Shown in pieces: positions 16,855 to 25,525 of a DNA stretch of 60,242 nt. Each line of letters begins with the position of its first letter. Position 1 is the first letter of the stretch. This stretch comes from Mycobacterium sp. KBS0706 (GTDB taxonomy: Bacteria; Pseudomonadota; Alphaproteobacteria; DSM-16000; Inquilinaceae), in assembly GCF_005938675.2 (NCBI RefSeq), contig NZ_VCCH02000048.1, forward strand, positions 1 through 60,242. Reading direction: 5' to 3'. The notes under the pieces were generated by a model. It did not search any database. It worked only from the letters and a program-made list of their open reading frames with translations, and had not been told where the DNA came from. The translations under genes and the position numbers were made by a program.

Positions 16855-17886
16855 TCAGCGGCCGCCGGTGGGCGCCCAGCCCGCCAGCACGACCTTGCCC
16901 TTGGCGCGACCGCTCTCGATCAGCGCATGGGCACGGCGGAGGTTCTCGGCCGAAATGGTCCCGAAGGTCTCTGCCAGCGTGGTCTTCAGGGTCCCGGCGT
17001 CGACCAGCCGCGAGACCTCGTCGAGGAGCGCTCCCTGCTCCGCGATGTCGGCCGTGCCGAACATCGAGCGGGTGAACATGAACTCCCAATGGGTCGACAC
17101 GCTCTTCAGTTTGAAGGGCGACACGTCGAGCGACGCCGGATCGTCGATCAGGGCGAAGCGGCCCTGCGGCGCGATCAGGTTGGCGATCTCGGCGACATGC
17201 TGGTCGGTATTCGTGGTCGAGAACACGAAGGCCGGCTGCCCGATGCCGAGCCTCTCGATCTCTGCCGAGAGCGGCTTCGAGTGATCGACGACGTGGTGCG
17301 CGCCGAGGCTGCGGCTCCATTCCGCCGTCTCCGGGCGCGAGGCCGTCGTGATCACCGTGACGTCGGTGAGCCGGCGGGCGAGCTGGGTCGCGATCGAGCC
17401 GACGCCGCCGGCCCCGCCGATGATCAGGAGGGCGCTCGCAGCGCCCGGCACGGGCTTGCGGATGTCGAGCCGGTCGAACAGCGTCTCCCAGGCGGTGATG
17501 GCGGTCAGCGGCAGAGCCGCGGCCTCCGCGAAACCGAGTGAGGCGGGCTTGCCGCCGACGATCCGTTCGTCGACCAGATGGAGCTCGGCATTGGTTCCGG
17601 CGCGGCCGATCGCGCCGGCATAGAACACCGCATCGCCCGGCGCGAACAGGGTCGCCTCGGGCCCGACCGCCTCGACCGTCCCGGCCGCATCCCAGCCCAG
17701 CACCTTCCACTGCCCGGGCTCGGGCTGGGCCCGCACCCTGACCTTGGTGTCGACCGGATTCACCGAGACGGCCTCGACCCTGACGAGGATGTCCCGGCCG
17801 GTGGGCTCGGGCCGCGGCAGATCGATGTCGGTGAGGGAGGCTGGATCGTCGATCGGGAGAGGAGAGCGGTAGCCGACAGCTTTCAT
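16855..17886 (-). CDS. zinc-binding alcohol dehydrogenase/quinone oxidoreductase family protein
   Basis: A 343-aa medium-chain reductase. A GroES-like domain leads (MKAVGYRSPLPIDDPASL). The cofactor loop is LIIGGAGGVGSIATQLARRL near residue 155, and SKPLSAEIERLGIGQP follows. It belongs to the 'zinc-binding alcohol dehydrogenase family protein' group close to QOR2-like enzymes, which lack the full zinc-site set. The start could be 17886 or 17898, neither with a good ribosome site. It diverges from the unknown protein at 18132 across an intergenic region with two inverted copies of the shared motif. Confidence 0.85.
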   Translation of the reverse strand: MKAVGYRSPLPIDDPASLTDIDLPRPEPTGRDILVRVEAVSVNPVDTKVRVRAQPEPGQWKVLGWDAAGTVEAVGPEATLFAPGDAVFYAGAIGRAGTNAELHLVDERIVGGKPASLGFAEAAALPLTAITAWETLFDRLDIRKPVPGAASALLIIGGAGGVGSIATQLARRLTDVTVITTASRPETAEWSRSLGAHHVVDHSKPLSAEIERLGIGQPAFVFSTTNTDQHVAEIANLIAPQGRFALIDDPASLDVSPFKLKSVSTHWEFMFTRSMFGTADIAEQGALLDEVSRLVDAGTLKTTLAETFGTISAENLRRAHALIESGRAKGKVVLAGWAPTGGR

Positions 17887-17989
17887 GATGGCACCCATCG
17901 CGATATGGCGTGACCCGCTATGCCGGGGAGCGGATTGCCGGCCCGTCGGGTGCCCCAGAGCTATCAGCCGGGCATCAGGGCCGACAGGA

Positions 17990-18012
17990 CGTAGATGCCA
18001 TCATTCCGGCCA
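17990..18012 (+). promoter_or_regulatory. operator-like bipartite motif, copy A
   Basis: CGTAGATGCC, four bases (ATCA), then TTCCGGCCA. Upstream it is extended by GGGCCGACAGGA, also identical in copy B at 19867. It lies in the divergent promoter between the ADH-like gene and the unknown protein at 18132. Confidence 0.6.
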
Positions 18013-18030
18013 TTGGAGCGGGCGGATCTC

Positions 18031-18053
18031 TGGCCGGAAACAAGGCATCTACG
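18031..18053 (-). promoter_or_regulatory. operator-like bipartite motif, copy D (inverted)
   Basis: Read on the minus strand: CGTAGATGCC, TTGT, TTCCGGCCA. It faces copy A, with 18 bases between the two 23-bp motifs. Together they form a large inverted arrangement in one divergent promoter. Confidence 0.6.
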
Positions 18054-18054
18054 A

Positions 18055-18077
18055 CGTTCGTGCGCGCTCGACGAACG
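18055..18077. promoter_or_regulatory. inverted repeat CGTTCGT / ACGAACG
   Basis: Two exact seven-base inverted copies flank nine GC-rich bases, two bases after copy D and about 55 bases before the gene at 18132. It may be a separate operator or a leader hairpin. Confidence 0.4.
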
Positions 18078-18131
18078 CCTAGCCTCCCTCCGACACGGCC
18101 GTATGTCGCGGCCATGCAGGAGGAGCATGTC

Positions 18132-18851
18132 ATGACGGGGCTCAGGGATTTCGTGATCGACGCCCATGGCGGATTGCAGCGCTGGCGGCAGTTCGAGCGG
18201 CTCACCGCCGATCTCGCGCAGGGCGGGGTGCTGTGGCCGTTGAAGGGGCAGCCGCAGACCCTCGAGCGCACCACGGTCACGGTCGAGCTGCGCAGGGAAT
18301 GGGCCTCGCATGCGCCGTTCGGCTCCGGGCGCCGCCGTTCCGAATTCGAGCCCGGGCGGGTGGCCCTGGAAACCATGGACGGGACGGTGCTGGAGGAGTT
18401 TTCGGATCCCCGGAGGAGCTTCGCGGGCCACACGCTGCAGACGCCGTGGACGGATCTTCAGCTGGCCTACTTCGCCGGCTGCGCGATGTGGACCTATCTC
18501 AACACGCCCTTCCTGCTCGCCTGGCCAGGCGTCGAGGCAGAGGAAATCGAGCCGTGGCGGGCGGGCGACGGGATCTGGCGCCGCCTCGCGGTCCGGTTCC
18601 CGGCGGACATCGCGACGCACAGCGCCGTGCAGACGCTGTATTTCGATGCCGAAGGGCTGCTGAAGCGCCACGACTATGATGTGGAGATCGCCGGCAACAC
18701 CCCCGGCGCCCATCTCGTCGACGATTATGTGGAGGTCTCGGGCATCAAGTTCCCCACCAGGAGGCGCATCTTCGCGCGGCAGCCTGACGGTGGCTTCAAC
18801 GAAGAGCCGCTGGTGGTGTCGATCGATCTGTCCAACATCCGGCTGAGCTGA
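18132..18851 (+). CDS. protein of unknown function, paralogue of the one at 20853
   Basis: A 239-aa protein I do not recognise. No signal peptide or membrane segment is seen. It begins with DAHGGLQRWRQFERL, the mid-region has QLAYFAGCAMWTYLNTPFLL, and the end has RHDYDVEIAGN. About half the residues match the second copy at 20853 over the whole length by eye. Both have the layout of an outer-membrane lipocalin-like or LolA-like beta-rich protein, but this is a guess. AGGAGG lies eight bases before the ATG at 18132. It diverges from the ADH-like gene, shares its promoter motif, and is convergent with the GlxA-type regulator. Confidence 0.75.
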   Translation: MTGLRDFVIDAHGGLQRWRQFERLTADLAQGGVLWPLKGQPQTLERTTVTVELRREWASHAPFGSGRRRSEFEPGRVALETMDGTVLEEFSDPRRSFAGHTLQTPWTDLQLAYFAGCAMWTYLNTPFLLAWPGVEAEEIEPWRAGDGIWRRLAVRFPADIATHSAVQTLYFDAEGLLKRHDYDVEIAGNTPGAHLVDDYVEVSGIKFPTRRRIFARQPDGGFNEEPLVVSIDLSNIRLS

Positions 18852-18861
18852 CGTCCGGTCC

Positions 18862-19803
18862 CTAAAGCACGGCGAGGGTGCCCGCTTCGTTGCGGATCGC
18901 CCTGGGCACCTCGCCATGCACCCTGATGAAGGCCTGGCGCATGCGCTCGCGGTTGGCGAAGCCCGACTGCTGCGCGACGACCTCGATGGGCAGCCGGCTC
19001 TGCTCCAGCATCAGTTTCGCGGCCTCGATCCGCAGCGCCTCGACCGCCTTCGCCGGGGTCGTCCCCGTCTGCGAGCGGAAGAGGCGCGTGAACTGCCGCG
19101 GGCTCAGGCATGCCGCGCGCGCCAGGTCCTCGATGCTCAGGCTCTCGCCCAGATTCTGCCTGGCATAGGTCAGCGCCCGCTGGATCCGATCCTCGCTCAC
19201 ATCGAGGTCCAGCAGGGCGGAATGCTGCGACTGCCCGCCGGACCGCCGGTGGTACATGACCATGCCTTTGGCGACGGCGCGGGCCGGGTCCGGCCCAAGG
19301 TCCCGCTCGATCATCCCGACGACCAGGTCCGTTCCGGCGCTCATCCCGGCCGAGGTCCAGATCTGGCCGTCCGCGACGTAGATCTTGTCCATGTCGACCC
19401 GGCACTCCGGGAACCGGGCCTGCAGTTCTGCCGCATAGCGCCAGTGGGTCGTCGCGCGCCGTCCATTCAGCAGCCCGGCATCGCCGAGAACGAAGGAGCC
19501 CAGACAGATGGACGCGACTCGCCGCGCGTCCCCGGCGGCGGCACGGAGAAGCCGGACCAGTCCGGGCGACGAGGTCGGGATCTCGAGCCCGGCGGCGACG
19601 ATGAGCGTGTCGAAGGGGCTCAGGTCGAACGGCTCCGTTATCACCTGGATTCCCGAAGAGGAGGCGACGAGCCCGCCGTCCTCGGACAGGACGCGGACGT
19701 CATAGACCTTCTCTCCCGCATGCTTGTTGGCGACGTCGAAGGCCGCCACAGCGCCGAAGCAGACGGCCTGGAAGCTCGGGCACAGAACCAAGCCAATTCT
19801 CAT
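18862..19803 (-). CDS. GlxA family transcriptional regulator (DJ-1/PfpI domain plus AraC domain)
   Basis: A 313-aa regulator. The N-terminal DJ-1/PfpI-like amidase domain has the nucleophile-elbow cysteine in RRVASICLGSFVLGDAG (about residue 98). The C-terminal AraC double helix-turn-helix has LARAACLSPRQFTRLFRSQ and the final FIRVHGEVPRAIR. AGGAGG lies five bases before the ATG at 19803. The longer frame to 19884 would cover the operator region. It is divergent from the alpha/beta hydrolase, with motif copy B in the shared promoter, so it may be autoregulated and control the neighbours. Confidence 0.9.
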   Translation of the reverse strand: MRIGLVLCPSFQAVCFGAVAAFDVANKHAGEKVYDVRVLSEDGGLVASSSGIQVITEPFDLSPFDTLIVAAGLEIPTSSPGLVRLLRAAAGDARRVASICLGSFVLGDAGLLNGRRATTHWRYAAELQARFPECRVDMDKIYVADGQIWTSAGMSAGTDLVVGMIERDLGPDPARAVAKGMVMYHRRSGGQSQHSALLDLDVSEDRIQRALTYARQNLGESLSIEDLARAACLSPRQFTRLFRSQTGTTPAKAVEALRIEAAKLMLEQSRLPIEVVAQQSGFANRERMRQAFIRVHGEVPRAIRNEAGTLAVL

Positions 19804-19866
19804 GATTCCTCCTGGACCTCGGGTCCGTCGTATCTGGTCGCGCGGCTCCTCCCGTGCCAATTCCCA

Positions 19867-19889
19867 TGGCCGAAATAATGGCATCTACG
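19867..19889 (-). promoter_or_regulatory. operator-like bipartite motif, copy B
   Basis: Read on the minus strand: CGTAGATGCC, ATTA, TTTCGGCCA, preceded by GGGCCGACAGGA as in copy A. It is 64 bases upstream of the GlxA-type regulator start and 113 bases upstream of the hydrolase start. Confidence 0.6.
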
Positions 19890-20001
19890 TCCTGTCGGCC
19901 CCGGTTGTCGACTGATACGTCTTCGCCACCAAGAGCGCTGGAGACGACACGGCCCGCATCGCCTGCCGGGCTCGTTCCGCGCATCCGAAAAAGGACATCG
20001 C

Positions 20002-20826
20002 ATGTCACTCGAAACGGCGAAGACCGAGTTCGTCGAGGCCGGCGGCATTCGCTTCGGCTTCCGGCGCCTCGGCCCGGCAAAGGGCACGCCCCTCGTCCTC
20101 CTGCAGCATTTCACCGGCACCACGGATTCCTGGGATCCGGCGGTGGTGAACGGGCTGGCGGAGACGCGGCCGGTCATCGTCTTCAACAATGCCGGCGTCG
20201 GGACCTCGACGGGCGTCACGCCCGACAGCGTCGAGCGGATGGCGGCGGACGCGGAACGCTTCATCGGCGCCCTCGGCCTTGGGCAGGTCGATCTCCTCGG
20301 CTTCTCCCTGGGCGGCATGCTGGCACAGGTCCTCGCGGCCGAACGCCCCGGCCTGGTCCGGAAGATCGTCGTCGCCGGGGCGGCGCCCCGGGGCGGGGAG
20401 GAGCATCTGCTGGCGGTCGTCGAGGAGGCGTTCTCCCGCGGCGCGGCGGATGTCCGGCTGCCGCTGTTCTTCACGCCATCCGAAGCCAGCCAGGCCGCCG
20501 GAAGGGCCTTCATCGCGCGAGCCGCGGCGCGCGTGCAGGACCGGGATCCGGACAGCGGTGATGATGTCAGCCAGCCTCAGGCCAAGGCGATCATCGGCTG
20601 GTGCGCCCGCAAGGACGAGGGCGATCGGACCCTCCGCGCCATCGGGCAGCCCACGCTGATCGTCCATGGCAGCGACGACACGATGTTCCCCAGCATCAAC
20701 GCCTACACGATGTTCAAGGCGATGACGCGGGCGCATCTAATCTTGTATCCCGACTCCGGACACGGCGCGCTGTTCCAGTACCCGGACCTGTTCGTCGCGC
20801 ATTGCCGCACGTTCCTCGACAACTGA
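20002..20826 (+). CDS. alpha/beta hydrolase
   Basis: A 274-aa alpha/beta-hydrolase. The nucleophile serine is in LLGFSLGGMLAQ (about residue 98). The acid is probably in IVHGSDDTMFP and the histidine in DSGHGALFQYP. The N-terminal GIRFGFRRLGPAKGTPLVLLQ strand pattern and LQHFTGTTDSWDP at the oxyanion region are typical. Substrate unknown; relatives act on esters or lactones. It leads a probable operon with the paralogous unknown protein (26-base gap) and the carboxymuconolactone decarboxylase-like gene. It is divergent from the GlxA-type regulator. Confidence 0.9.
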   Translation: MSLETAKTEFVEAGGIRFGFRRLGPAKGTPLVLLQHFTGTTDSWDPAVVNGLAETRPVIVFNNAGVGTSTGVTPDSVERMAADAERFIGALGLGQVDLLGFSLGGMLAQVLAAERPGLVRKIVVAGAAPRGGEEHLLAVVEEAFSRGAADVRLPLFFTPSEASQAAGRAFIARAAARVQDRDPDSGDDVSQPQAKAIIGWCARKDEGDRTLRAIGQPTLIVHGSDDTMFPSINAYTMFKAMTRAHLILYPDSGHGALFQYPDLFVAHCRTFLDN

Positions 20827-20852
20827 TCGAAGTCACAGGTGGACCGAGCCAA

Positions 20853-21572
20853 ATGAACGATCTTCGACAGCAGGTGATCGAGGCCCATGGCGGCCTGGAT
20901 CGGTTCCGGCGGTTCACGACGCTAACGGCGAAGCTGCACCAATTCGGGATCCTCTGGGAGCTCAAGGGCAAGCCGGATGTGCTGACCCGGGCAAACGTCC
21001 GGGTGAACCTCAGGACGGAGGAGGTGTCGCATTGGCCCTTCCATCCGACGGAGAACCGGTCCCGCTTCACGCCGGAAAAGGTCACGATCGAACGGCCGGA
21101 CGGGACCGTCGTCGAGAGCCTGACCAACCCGCGTGCGAGCTTCGCCGACTTCCAGATGGAAACGCATTGGAGCGACCCGCAGCTCGCCTATTTCGCGGGC
21201 TACACGATGTGGACCTATCTCACCTCGCCCTTCATCCTCGCCCAGCCCGGCGTGGTCTTGGAGGAGATCGCGCCCTGGTCGGAGGCCGGGCAGACATGGC
21301 GCCGGCTGCGCGTGACCTTCCCGGCCTCGGTCGCGACGCACAGCACCGCTCAGACCTTCTACGTCGATGCGGACGGCCTAATCCGGCGCCACGACTACGA
21401 GGTCGAGATCCAGGGGAACAACGCCGCCGCCCGATACCTGATGGATCCGGTGACGATCGACGGCATCACGCTGGCATCGAAGTTCAGGGTCTATCCAAGG
21501 GCGGCGGACAACACGCCGCTGCCGGAGCCGCTGATCGTGGGCGTCGATATCACCGACTACCATTTCGAATGA
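20853..21572 (+). CDS. protein of unknown function, paralogue of the one at 18132
   Basis: A 239-aa protein of the same length as its paralogue and co-linear with it. Shared blocks are AHGGL, WELKG/WPLKG, QLAYFAGYTMWTYLTSPF, FPASVATHSTAQTFY and RHDYEVEIQGN. No recognised domain, signal or membrane segment. It lies 26 bases after the alpha/beta hydrolase. The start at 20853 has no strong ribosome site, which suggests translational coupling. The two copies flank the GlxA regulator and hydrolase genes, as expected from a local duplication. Confidence 0.75.
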   Translation: MNDLRQQVIEAHGGLDRFRRFTTLTAKLHQFGILWELKGKPDVLTRANVRVNLRTEEVSHWPFHPTENRSRFTPEKVTIERPDGTVVESLTNPRASFADFQMETHWSDPQLAYFAGYTMWTYLTSPFILAQPGVVLEEIAPWSEAGQTWRRLRVTFPASVATHSTAQTFYVDADGLIRRHDYEVEIQGNNAAARYLMDPVTIDGITLASKFRVYPRAADNTPLPEPLIVGVDITDYHFE

Positions 21573-21670
21573 AGGGTGCAGGCCGGCGATGCAGACCGAC
21601 TGGCCGGTGACGCCTGTCAGTGGCGCGATCACCGGCTTGGCTCTATCCCATCAACCAAGGAGATTGCACC

Positions 21671-22018
21671 ATGCACATGCACGACTGGAACACCTACCGG
21701 CAGCAGCTCTTCGCCGGGGTCGGCGAACTCGGGAAGCTGAGCCCAGATACGGTCCGCGGCTATGTGACGCTCGGCGGCGCCGGCGCCAAGTCCGGCCATC
21801 TTGACGCCAAGACACGCGAGCTGATCGCCCTGGCTGTGGCCATCACGCTGCGTTGCGACGGCTGCATCACCGTCCACTCGGAAGCGGCGCACAAGCTGGG
21901 CGCGACCAAGGAAGAGATCACCGAGGCGCTGGGCGTCGCGGTCAGCCTCAACGCCGGGGCTGCGATCGTCTACTCCACCCGCGCGCTGGATGCCTTCGCC
22001 GCTGCCCAGGAAGGGTGA
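21671..22018 (+). CDS. carboxymuconolactone decarboxylase/AhpD-like family protein
   Basis: A 115-aa protein of the CMD/AhpD family. It has the central ALAVAITLRCDGCITVHSEAA with the CxxC pair of AhpD-like members, and the C-terminal LNAGAAIVYSTRALDAF. The CxxC favours a peroxiredoxin-like or thiol redox role over decarboxylase activity (inference). AAGGAG is placed well before the ATG at 21671, about 100 bases after the preceding gene. It probably belongs to the hydrolase operon. Confidence 0.85.
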   Translation: MHMHDWNTYRQQLFAGVGELGKLSPDTVRGYVTLGGAGAKSGHLDAKTRELIALAVAITLRCDGCITVHSEAAHKLGATKEEITEALGVAVSLNAGAAIVYSTRALDAFAAAQEG

Positions 22019-22280
22019 TCGTCGAACACCTTGCCAGACATCGCGCGGGACCGATTGGTCCCGTGCGATCTGGCCCTGTCAGCGTTTGGCTGCTCTGCCG
22101 CGCCGCTGCGCATGGATCGCTAGCCGGCGGCACCACGCAATTCCAGTACGGCGTACCCCAGCCGCACGCCTTAAACGAGGCGTTTCCACAGTGCCTTGGT
22201 CGCCTCCAGACGCGTCCGCTTCCGGGACCGACTGGGTGGCCGATTTTGAGCTAGCTGCGACGGGCTGACTTGAGCGGAAG

Positions 22281-22329
22281 GGGGGCACCGCAAAGTTTTT
22301 CCGCCAATGCACCTTTCTCCGGACAAAGC
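22281..22329 (+). repeat. left terminal inverted repeat of the Tn3-family element
   Basis: 49 bases beginning GGGGGCACCG, matching the reverse complement of the right end with three differences. The homology continues about 12 more bases, and the tnpA stop codon lies inside this extension. Confidence 0.9.
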
Positions 22330-22339
22330 GAGAACATAG

Positions 22340-25306
22340 TCAGCCGGCGGCAGCAGACAGGTCATCCTGCAGGCGAAGCGGCCAGTAGTCGAACGGGGCC
22401 TGGGCCGCCTGCTCCCAGAGGTAGTCGCCGGTCAGGCTGATGTGTTCCCAGCCCAGCGGCGCGACATGAGTCAGCGACTCGTCGGGCGCCAGGATCCCCC
22501 TCGAGCGGAGGTGCTGCACGGCCCGCCCCATGTATACCGTGTTCCAGTAGACGATCGCCGCGATCACCAGATTGAGGCCGGAGGCGCGGAAGCTCTGGTT
22601 GAGCAGGGTTCGGTCGGTGATCCGGCCCTGGCGCTGGGTGTGGATGGCCTGGGCGAGGAAGTGCCTGGCCTCGCCCTTGTTGAGTCCGGCGCGACAGCGA
22701 CGCCGGAGGTTCAGGTCCTCGAGCCAGTCGAGGGTGAACAGCGTGCGCTCTATGCGGCCGATCTCCTGCAGCGCCAGGTCGAGCCGGTTCTGGCGCCGGT
22801 AGGCGGCGAGCTTCTTGAGGATCTCCGAGGGCGCCACGGTGCCGGCGTTGATCGACGCGACGGTGCGGACGGCGTCGTCCCAGCACTCGACGATGACATC
22901 TGTCCGGATCGGCTTGCCCATGAGATCCTTGAGGCCCGGATACTGGCCGGCGGAGCCGATCGAGGCCAGCTTGCGATCGGCCAGGTCGCGCAGCCACGGC
23001 ACGAAGCGGAAGCCGAGCATGTGGCTCAGGCCGAAGATATGATCGCTGGCGCCGCCGGTGTCGGTGTAGTGCTCGGTGAGCTTCAGCGACGTGCCGTGCC
23101 GCATCAACCCGTCGAGCACATACGGCGCCTCGGAGCCGGTCGAGGAGATCACCACGGAGTGGTAGGATCCATGCTGGTCCGAGACATGGGTGTAGAAGCG
23201 GATGCCGGGGTCGATGCCGTATTTGGCGTTGACGGCGGCATGGCCTCCCTTGCCGCGGCCGGTCCGAACGAACTGGCCATCCGACGACGAGGTCGTGCCC
23301 TGGCCCCAGATGTCGGCGAAGGGATGGGCATGGTGGGCGTCGATGATCGCGGCCAGGCCGGCACGGTAGGTCTCCTCGCGCAGGTACCAATTGTGGGTCC
23401 AGGCGAGCTGGGCGTAGCTGACGCCCTGAGAGGCGTTCGCCATCCGCTCCAGGCCGAGGTTGCTTGCATCGGCCAGGATCGCCGCCAGCACGGCGTTCGG
23501 ATTGTCATGTGGCCGACCGCTGCGGAGATCGGTGAAGGCCGACAGGAAGCCGGTGCGGCGCGCCACCTCCGTCAGCAGCTCGGTCACGCGAACCCGCGGC
23601 AGGATGCCGTCGATCATGCGATCGAGGTCGTCAGCCTCCGGCGGCGTGATCGCCGTCAACGGCGCGATGTGCAGCCTGCCGTCGCGCAGCTCGACGCCGC
23701 TCAGCTGGCCGCGCTTCAACTTCCGCTCGAAGCGCCGCAGCCGCCAGTCGAGCAGCTGCGTCCGTTCCTGGAGATAGGCGTGGACATCCAAGGTGAAGGG
23801 CAGCTTCGCCGCAGCGGCGGGGACAGCGGATTTCGGCAGGAGGTAGCGGTCGAAACGCTGGTAGTTGCGGGTGCCGTCGATCCAGATGTCGCCAGAGCGC
23901 AGCCGGTCGCGCAGCGTGGCGCAGACCGCGACCTCGTACCGACGCCGGTCGACCTTGCCGTCCTCGACCACCAGCGCCTTCCATTTTTTGTGCGAGAAGG
24001 ACATGGGCGCCGTCGCGGGAATCGCGCCGCGGCCCTTGCGGTTCACCTCGCGGAGAACCTCGACGGCCGACAGCACGGGATCGCGCGCCCTGGATGCCTT
24101 GAAGGTGAAGGCCTCGAGGAAGGCCGGCGCGTATCTGCGCAGCGTCATGTACTTGCCGGTGGCGGTGACCAGCGCATCCTCCTCCACCAACTCGGCCAGC
24201 GCCGCGACCTCAGGCTGGGCCTTCATCAGCGTCCACCACCCGACTTCGTGATCGATGGCGTCGAAGGCGTCGAGATCCTGCTCATGGGCGTTCTGGAGGG
24301 CGGTCAGCGTTTGGTCGAACAGGCGCATCAGGCGGCCGACATCCTTCGCCGTCGCCTGATATTGCCGCTCCTTCCGCCGTTTGGCGCGGGTGAACATGGC
24401 GCCAACCAGCTTGTCGAACATCTCGACCGCGGCATCCGCCAGACGGCTCTCCAGGTCGATCATCTGGGCGACCAGCGTCGCCCGGCGCCGGCGCAGGCCA
24501 TAGGCGCTCAGCAGGAAGGCCGGCGCGACCGCACCCTCCCGCACGAACTGCCGGAATCGGCTCTCGTGGATCGCGTCCGCCAGCGCCGGCTCTATGCCGA
24601 TCCGCCGGACACGATCGAGCCGCGCCAAGACGGCGTTGACGTTGTCGGCGCTGGGTGACTCAGGATAGCCCCGCAGCCAGGCCAGCGGCGTGCGCCCCAG
24701 TTCCGGGTCGTTGAGCAGCAGCATATCGACCTGCGCCAATTGATCCGGCATCAGCGACGCTACCAAGGCGTCTGCCGTGAGCCGGCGGGCCCGGGCGCGG
24801 CCCGTGGCTCCGGCGCGCTCGATCGTCCCCGGCGCCGGCAGGATGATCTTCCGCTCCCGCAGACCCTCCATCAGAGCGACCGCGATCTCCAGGCCGCGGT
24901 CGGTCGACCAAGCCGCATCGGCCGCAAGGCCGATCATCAGCGGCATGTCGGTCCGACGCGACGCTCGCAATCCGAGACGCTGCGCGACCTCTTGGGCATG
25001 TCTCTCGCGGGTTTGGCGCCGACGCCCGTAGTCGCGGTAGACCTCTGCAGGAACGGCGAGCTGCATCCCGAGATAGCGCAGCACCTCGTCCGGAACCCCC
25101 TCCCAGTCGCGCAGGCCGAAGCCCGGATGCCGATGCAGGCAGAGCTGAACCGCAACGCCGAGGCGGTTTCTGTCACCATGCCGGGCCAGGATGAACTCCA
25201 ACTCCTCCGGGGCGAGCGTATAGTGCCGGATCAGCGCCGCCCGGTCGGTCGGAATGTCGAAGAGCCGACGCCGCTCGTCGTCGGTCAGCAGGTTGTACCG
25301 CGCCAT
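22340..25306 (-). CDS. tnpA: Tn3 family transposase
   Basis: A 988-aa DDE transposase of Tn3-family replicative elements, about the full family length. Recognisable blocks include the N-terminal MARYNLLTDDERRRLFDIP and LDWLEDLNLRRRCRAGLNKG. The near-terminal SGLNLVIAAIVYWNTVYM and LGWEHISLTGDYLW are also present. GAGGG precedes the ATG at 25306. The frame is intact with no internal stop. The stop codon lies within the extended left inverted repeat. It shares its C-terminal blocks with the tnpA fragment at 55157, but the two are clearly different elements. Confidence 0.95.
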   Translation of the reverse strand: MARYNLLTDDERRRLFDIPTDRAALIRHYTLAPEELEFILARHGDRNRLGVAVQLCLHRHPGFGLRDWEGVPDEVLRYLGMQLAVPAEVYRDYGRRRQTRERHAQEVAQRLGLRASRRTDMPLMIGLAADAAWSTDRGLEIAVALMEGLRERKIILPAPGTIERAGATGRARARRLTADALVASLMPDQLAQVDMLLLNDPELGRTPLAWLRGYPESPSADNVNAVLARLDRVRRIGIEPALADAIHESRFRQFVREGAVAPAFLLSAYGLRRRRATLVAQMIDLESRLADAAVEMFDKLVGAMFTRAKRRKERQYQATAKDVGRLMRLFDQTLTALQNAHEQDLDAFDAIDHEVGWWTLMKAQPEVAALAELVEEDALVTATGKYMTLRRYAPAFLEAFTFKASRARDPVLSAVEVLREVNRKGRGAIPATAPMSFSHKKWKALVVEDGKVDRRRYEVAVCATLRDRLRSGDIWIDGTRNYQRFDRYLLPKSAVPAAAAKLPFTLDVHAYLQERTQLLDWRLRRFERKLKRGQLSGVELRDGRLHIAPLTAITPPEADDLDRMIDGILPRVRVTELLTEVARRTGFLSAFTDLRSGRPHDNPNAVLAAILADASNLGLERMANASQGVSYAQLAWTHNWYLREETYRAGLAAIIDAHHAHPFADIWGQGTTSSSDGQFVRTGRGKGGHAAVNAKYGIDPGIRFYTHVSDQHGSYHSVVISSTGSEAPYVLDGLMRHGTSLKLTEHYTDTGGASDHIFGLSHMLGFRFVPWLRDLADRKLASIGSAGQYPGLKDLMGKPIRTDVIVECWDDAVRTVASINAGTVAPSEILKKLAAYRRQNRLDLALQEIGRIERTLFTLDWLEDLNLRRRCRAGLNKGEARHFLAQAIHTQRQGRITDRTLLNQSFRASGLNLVIAAIVYWNTVYMGRAVQHLRSRGILAPDESLTHVAPLGWEHISLTGDYLWEQAAQAPFDYWPLRLQDDLSAAAG

Positions 25307-25476
25307 CGAGACCCTCGGCAGAGAGCGATCGGGTCAGACCACCTCAGCGCCGAAAGCGAGTCCAGCGGGAATGATCCGCCCGTGTCCGCAAGAGCATCGC
25401 TCAACGGACCGCCTGGAGCGGGACGGCCCTCCGCCTCCGTGACAACCGATCCCCGTCGCCGGGCGACCATGTTCTT

Positions 25477-25525
25477 GCTTTGTCCGGCGAAAGGTGCACT
25501 GGCGGAAAAACCTTGCGGTGCCCCC
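25477..25525 (-). repeat. right terminal inverted repeat of the Tn3-family element
   Basis: Mirror copy of the left end. Beyond it at 25526 the IS6-type transposase reading frame begins at once, so this end marks the insertion or deletion junction. Confidence 0.9.

Larger units (their letters stand above)
22281..25525. mobile_element. compact Tn3-family transposon (transposase only)
   Basis: About 3.2 kb bounded by 49-bp terminal inverted repeats with three mismatches; similarity extends to about 61 bp. Both ends begin GGGGGCACCGCAA. Inside is a single large transposase gene. No resolvase gene and no recognised passenger gene are present. The five bases outside each end differ (GGAAG and ATGTG), so no target duplication is visible. 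The right end lies inside an IS6-type transposase gene. Confidence 0.85.

Noticed and set aside
16855..17898. Calling this a zinc-dependent alcohol dehydrogenase
   Set aside because: The structural-zinc cysteine cluster of true zinc alcohol dehydrogenases is absent; only the family-level name is supported.
22442..24658. A 738-codon open frame on the plus strand inside the Tn3-family element
   Set aside because: It is antisense to the intact transposase, in high-GC DNA where long antisense frames are common, and its translation has no family pattern.
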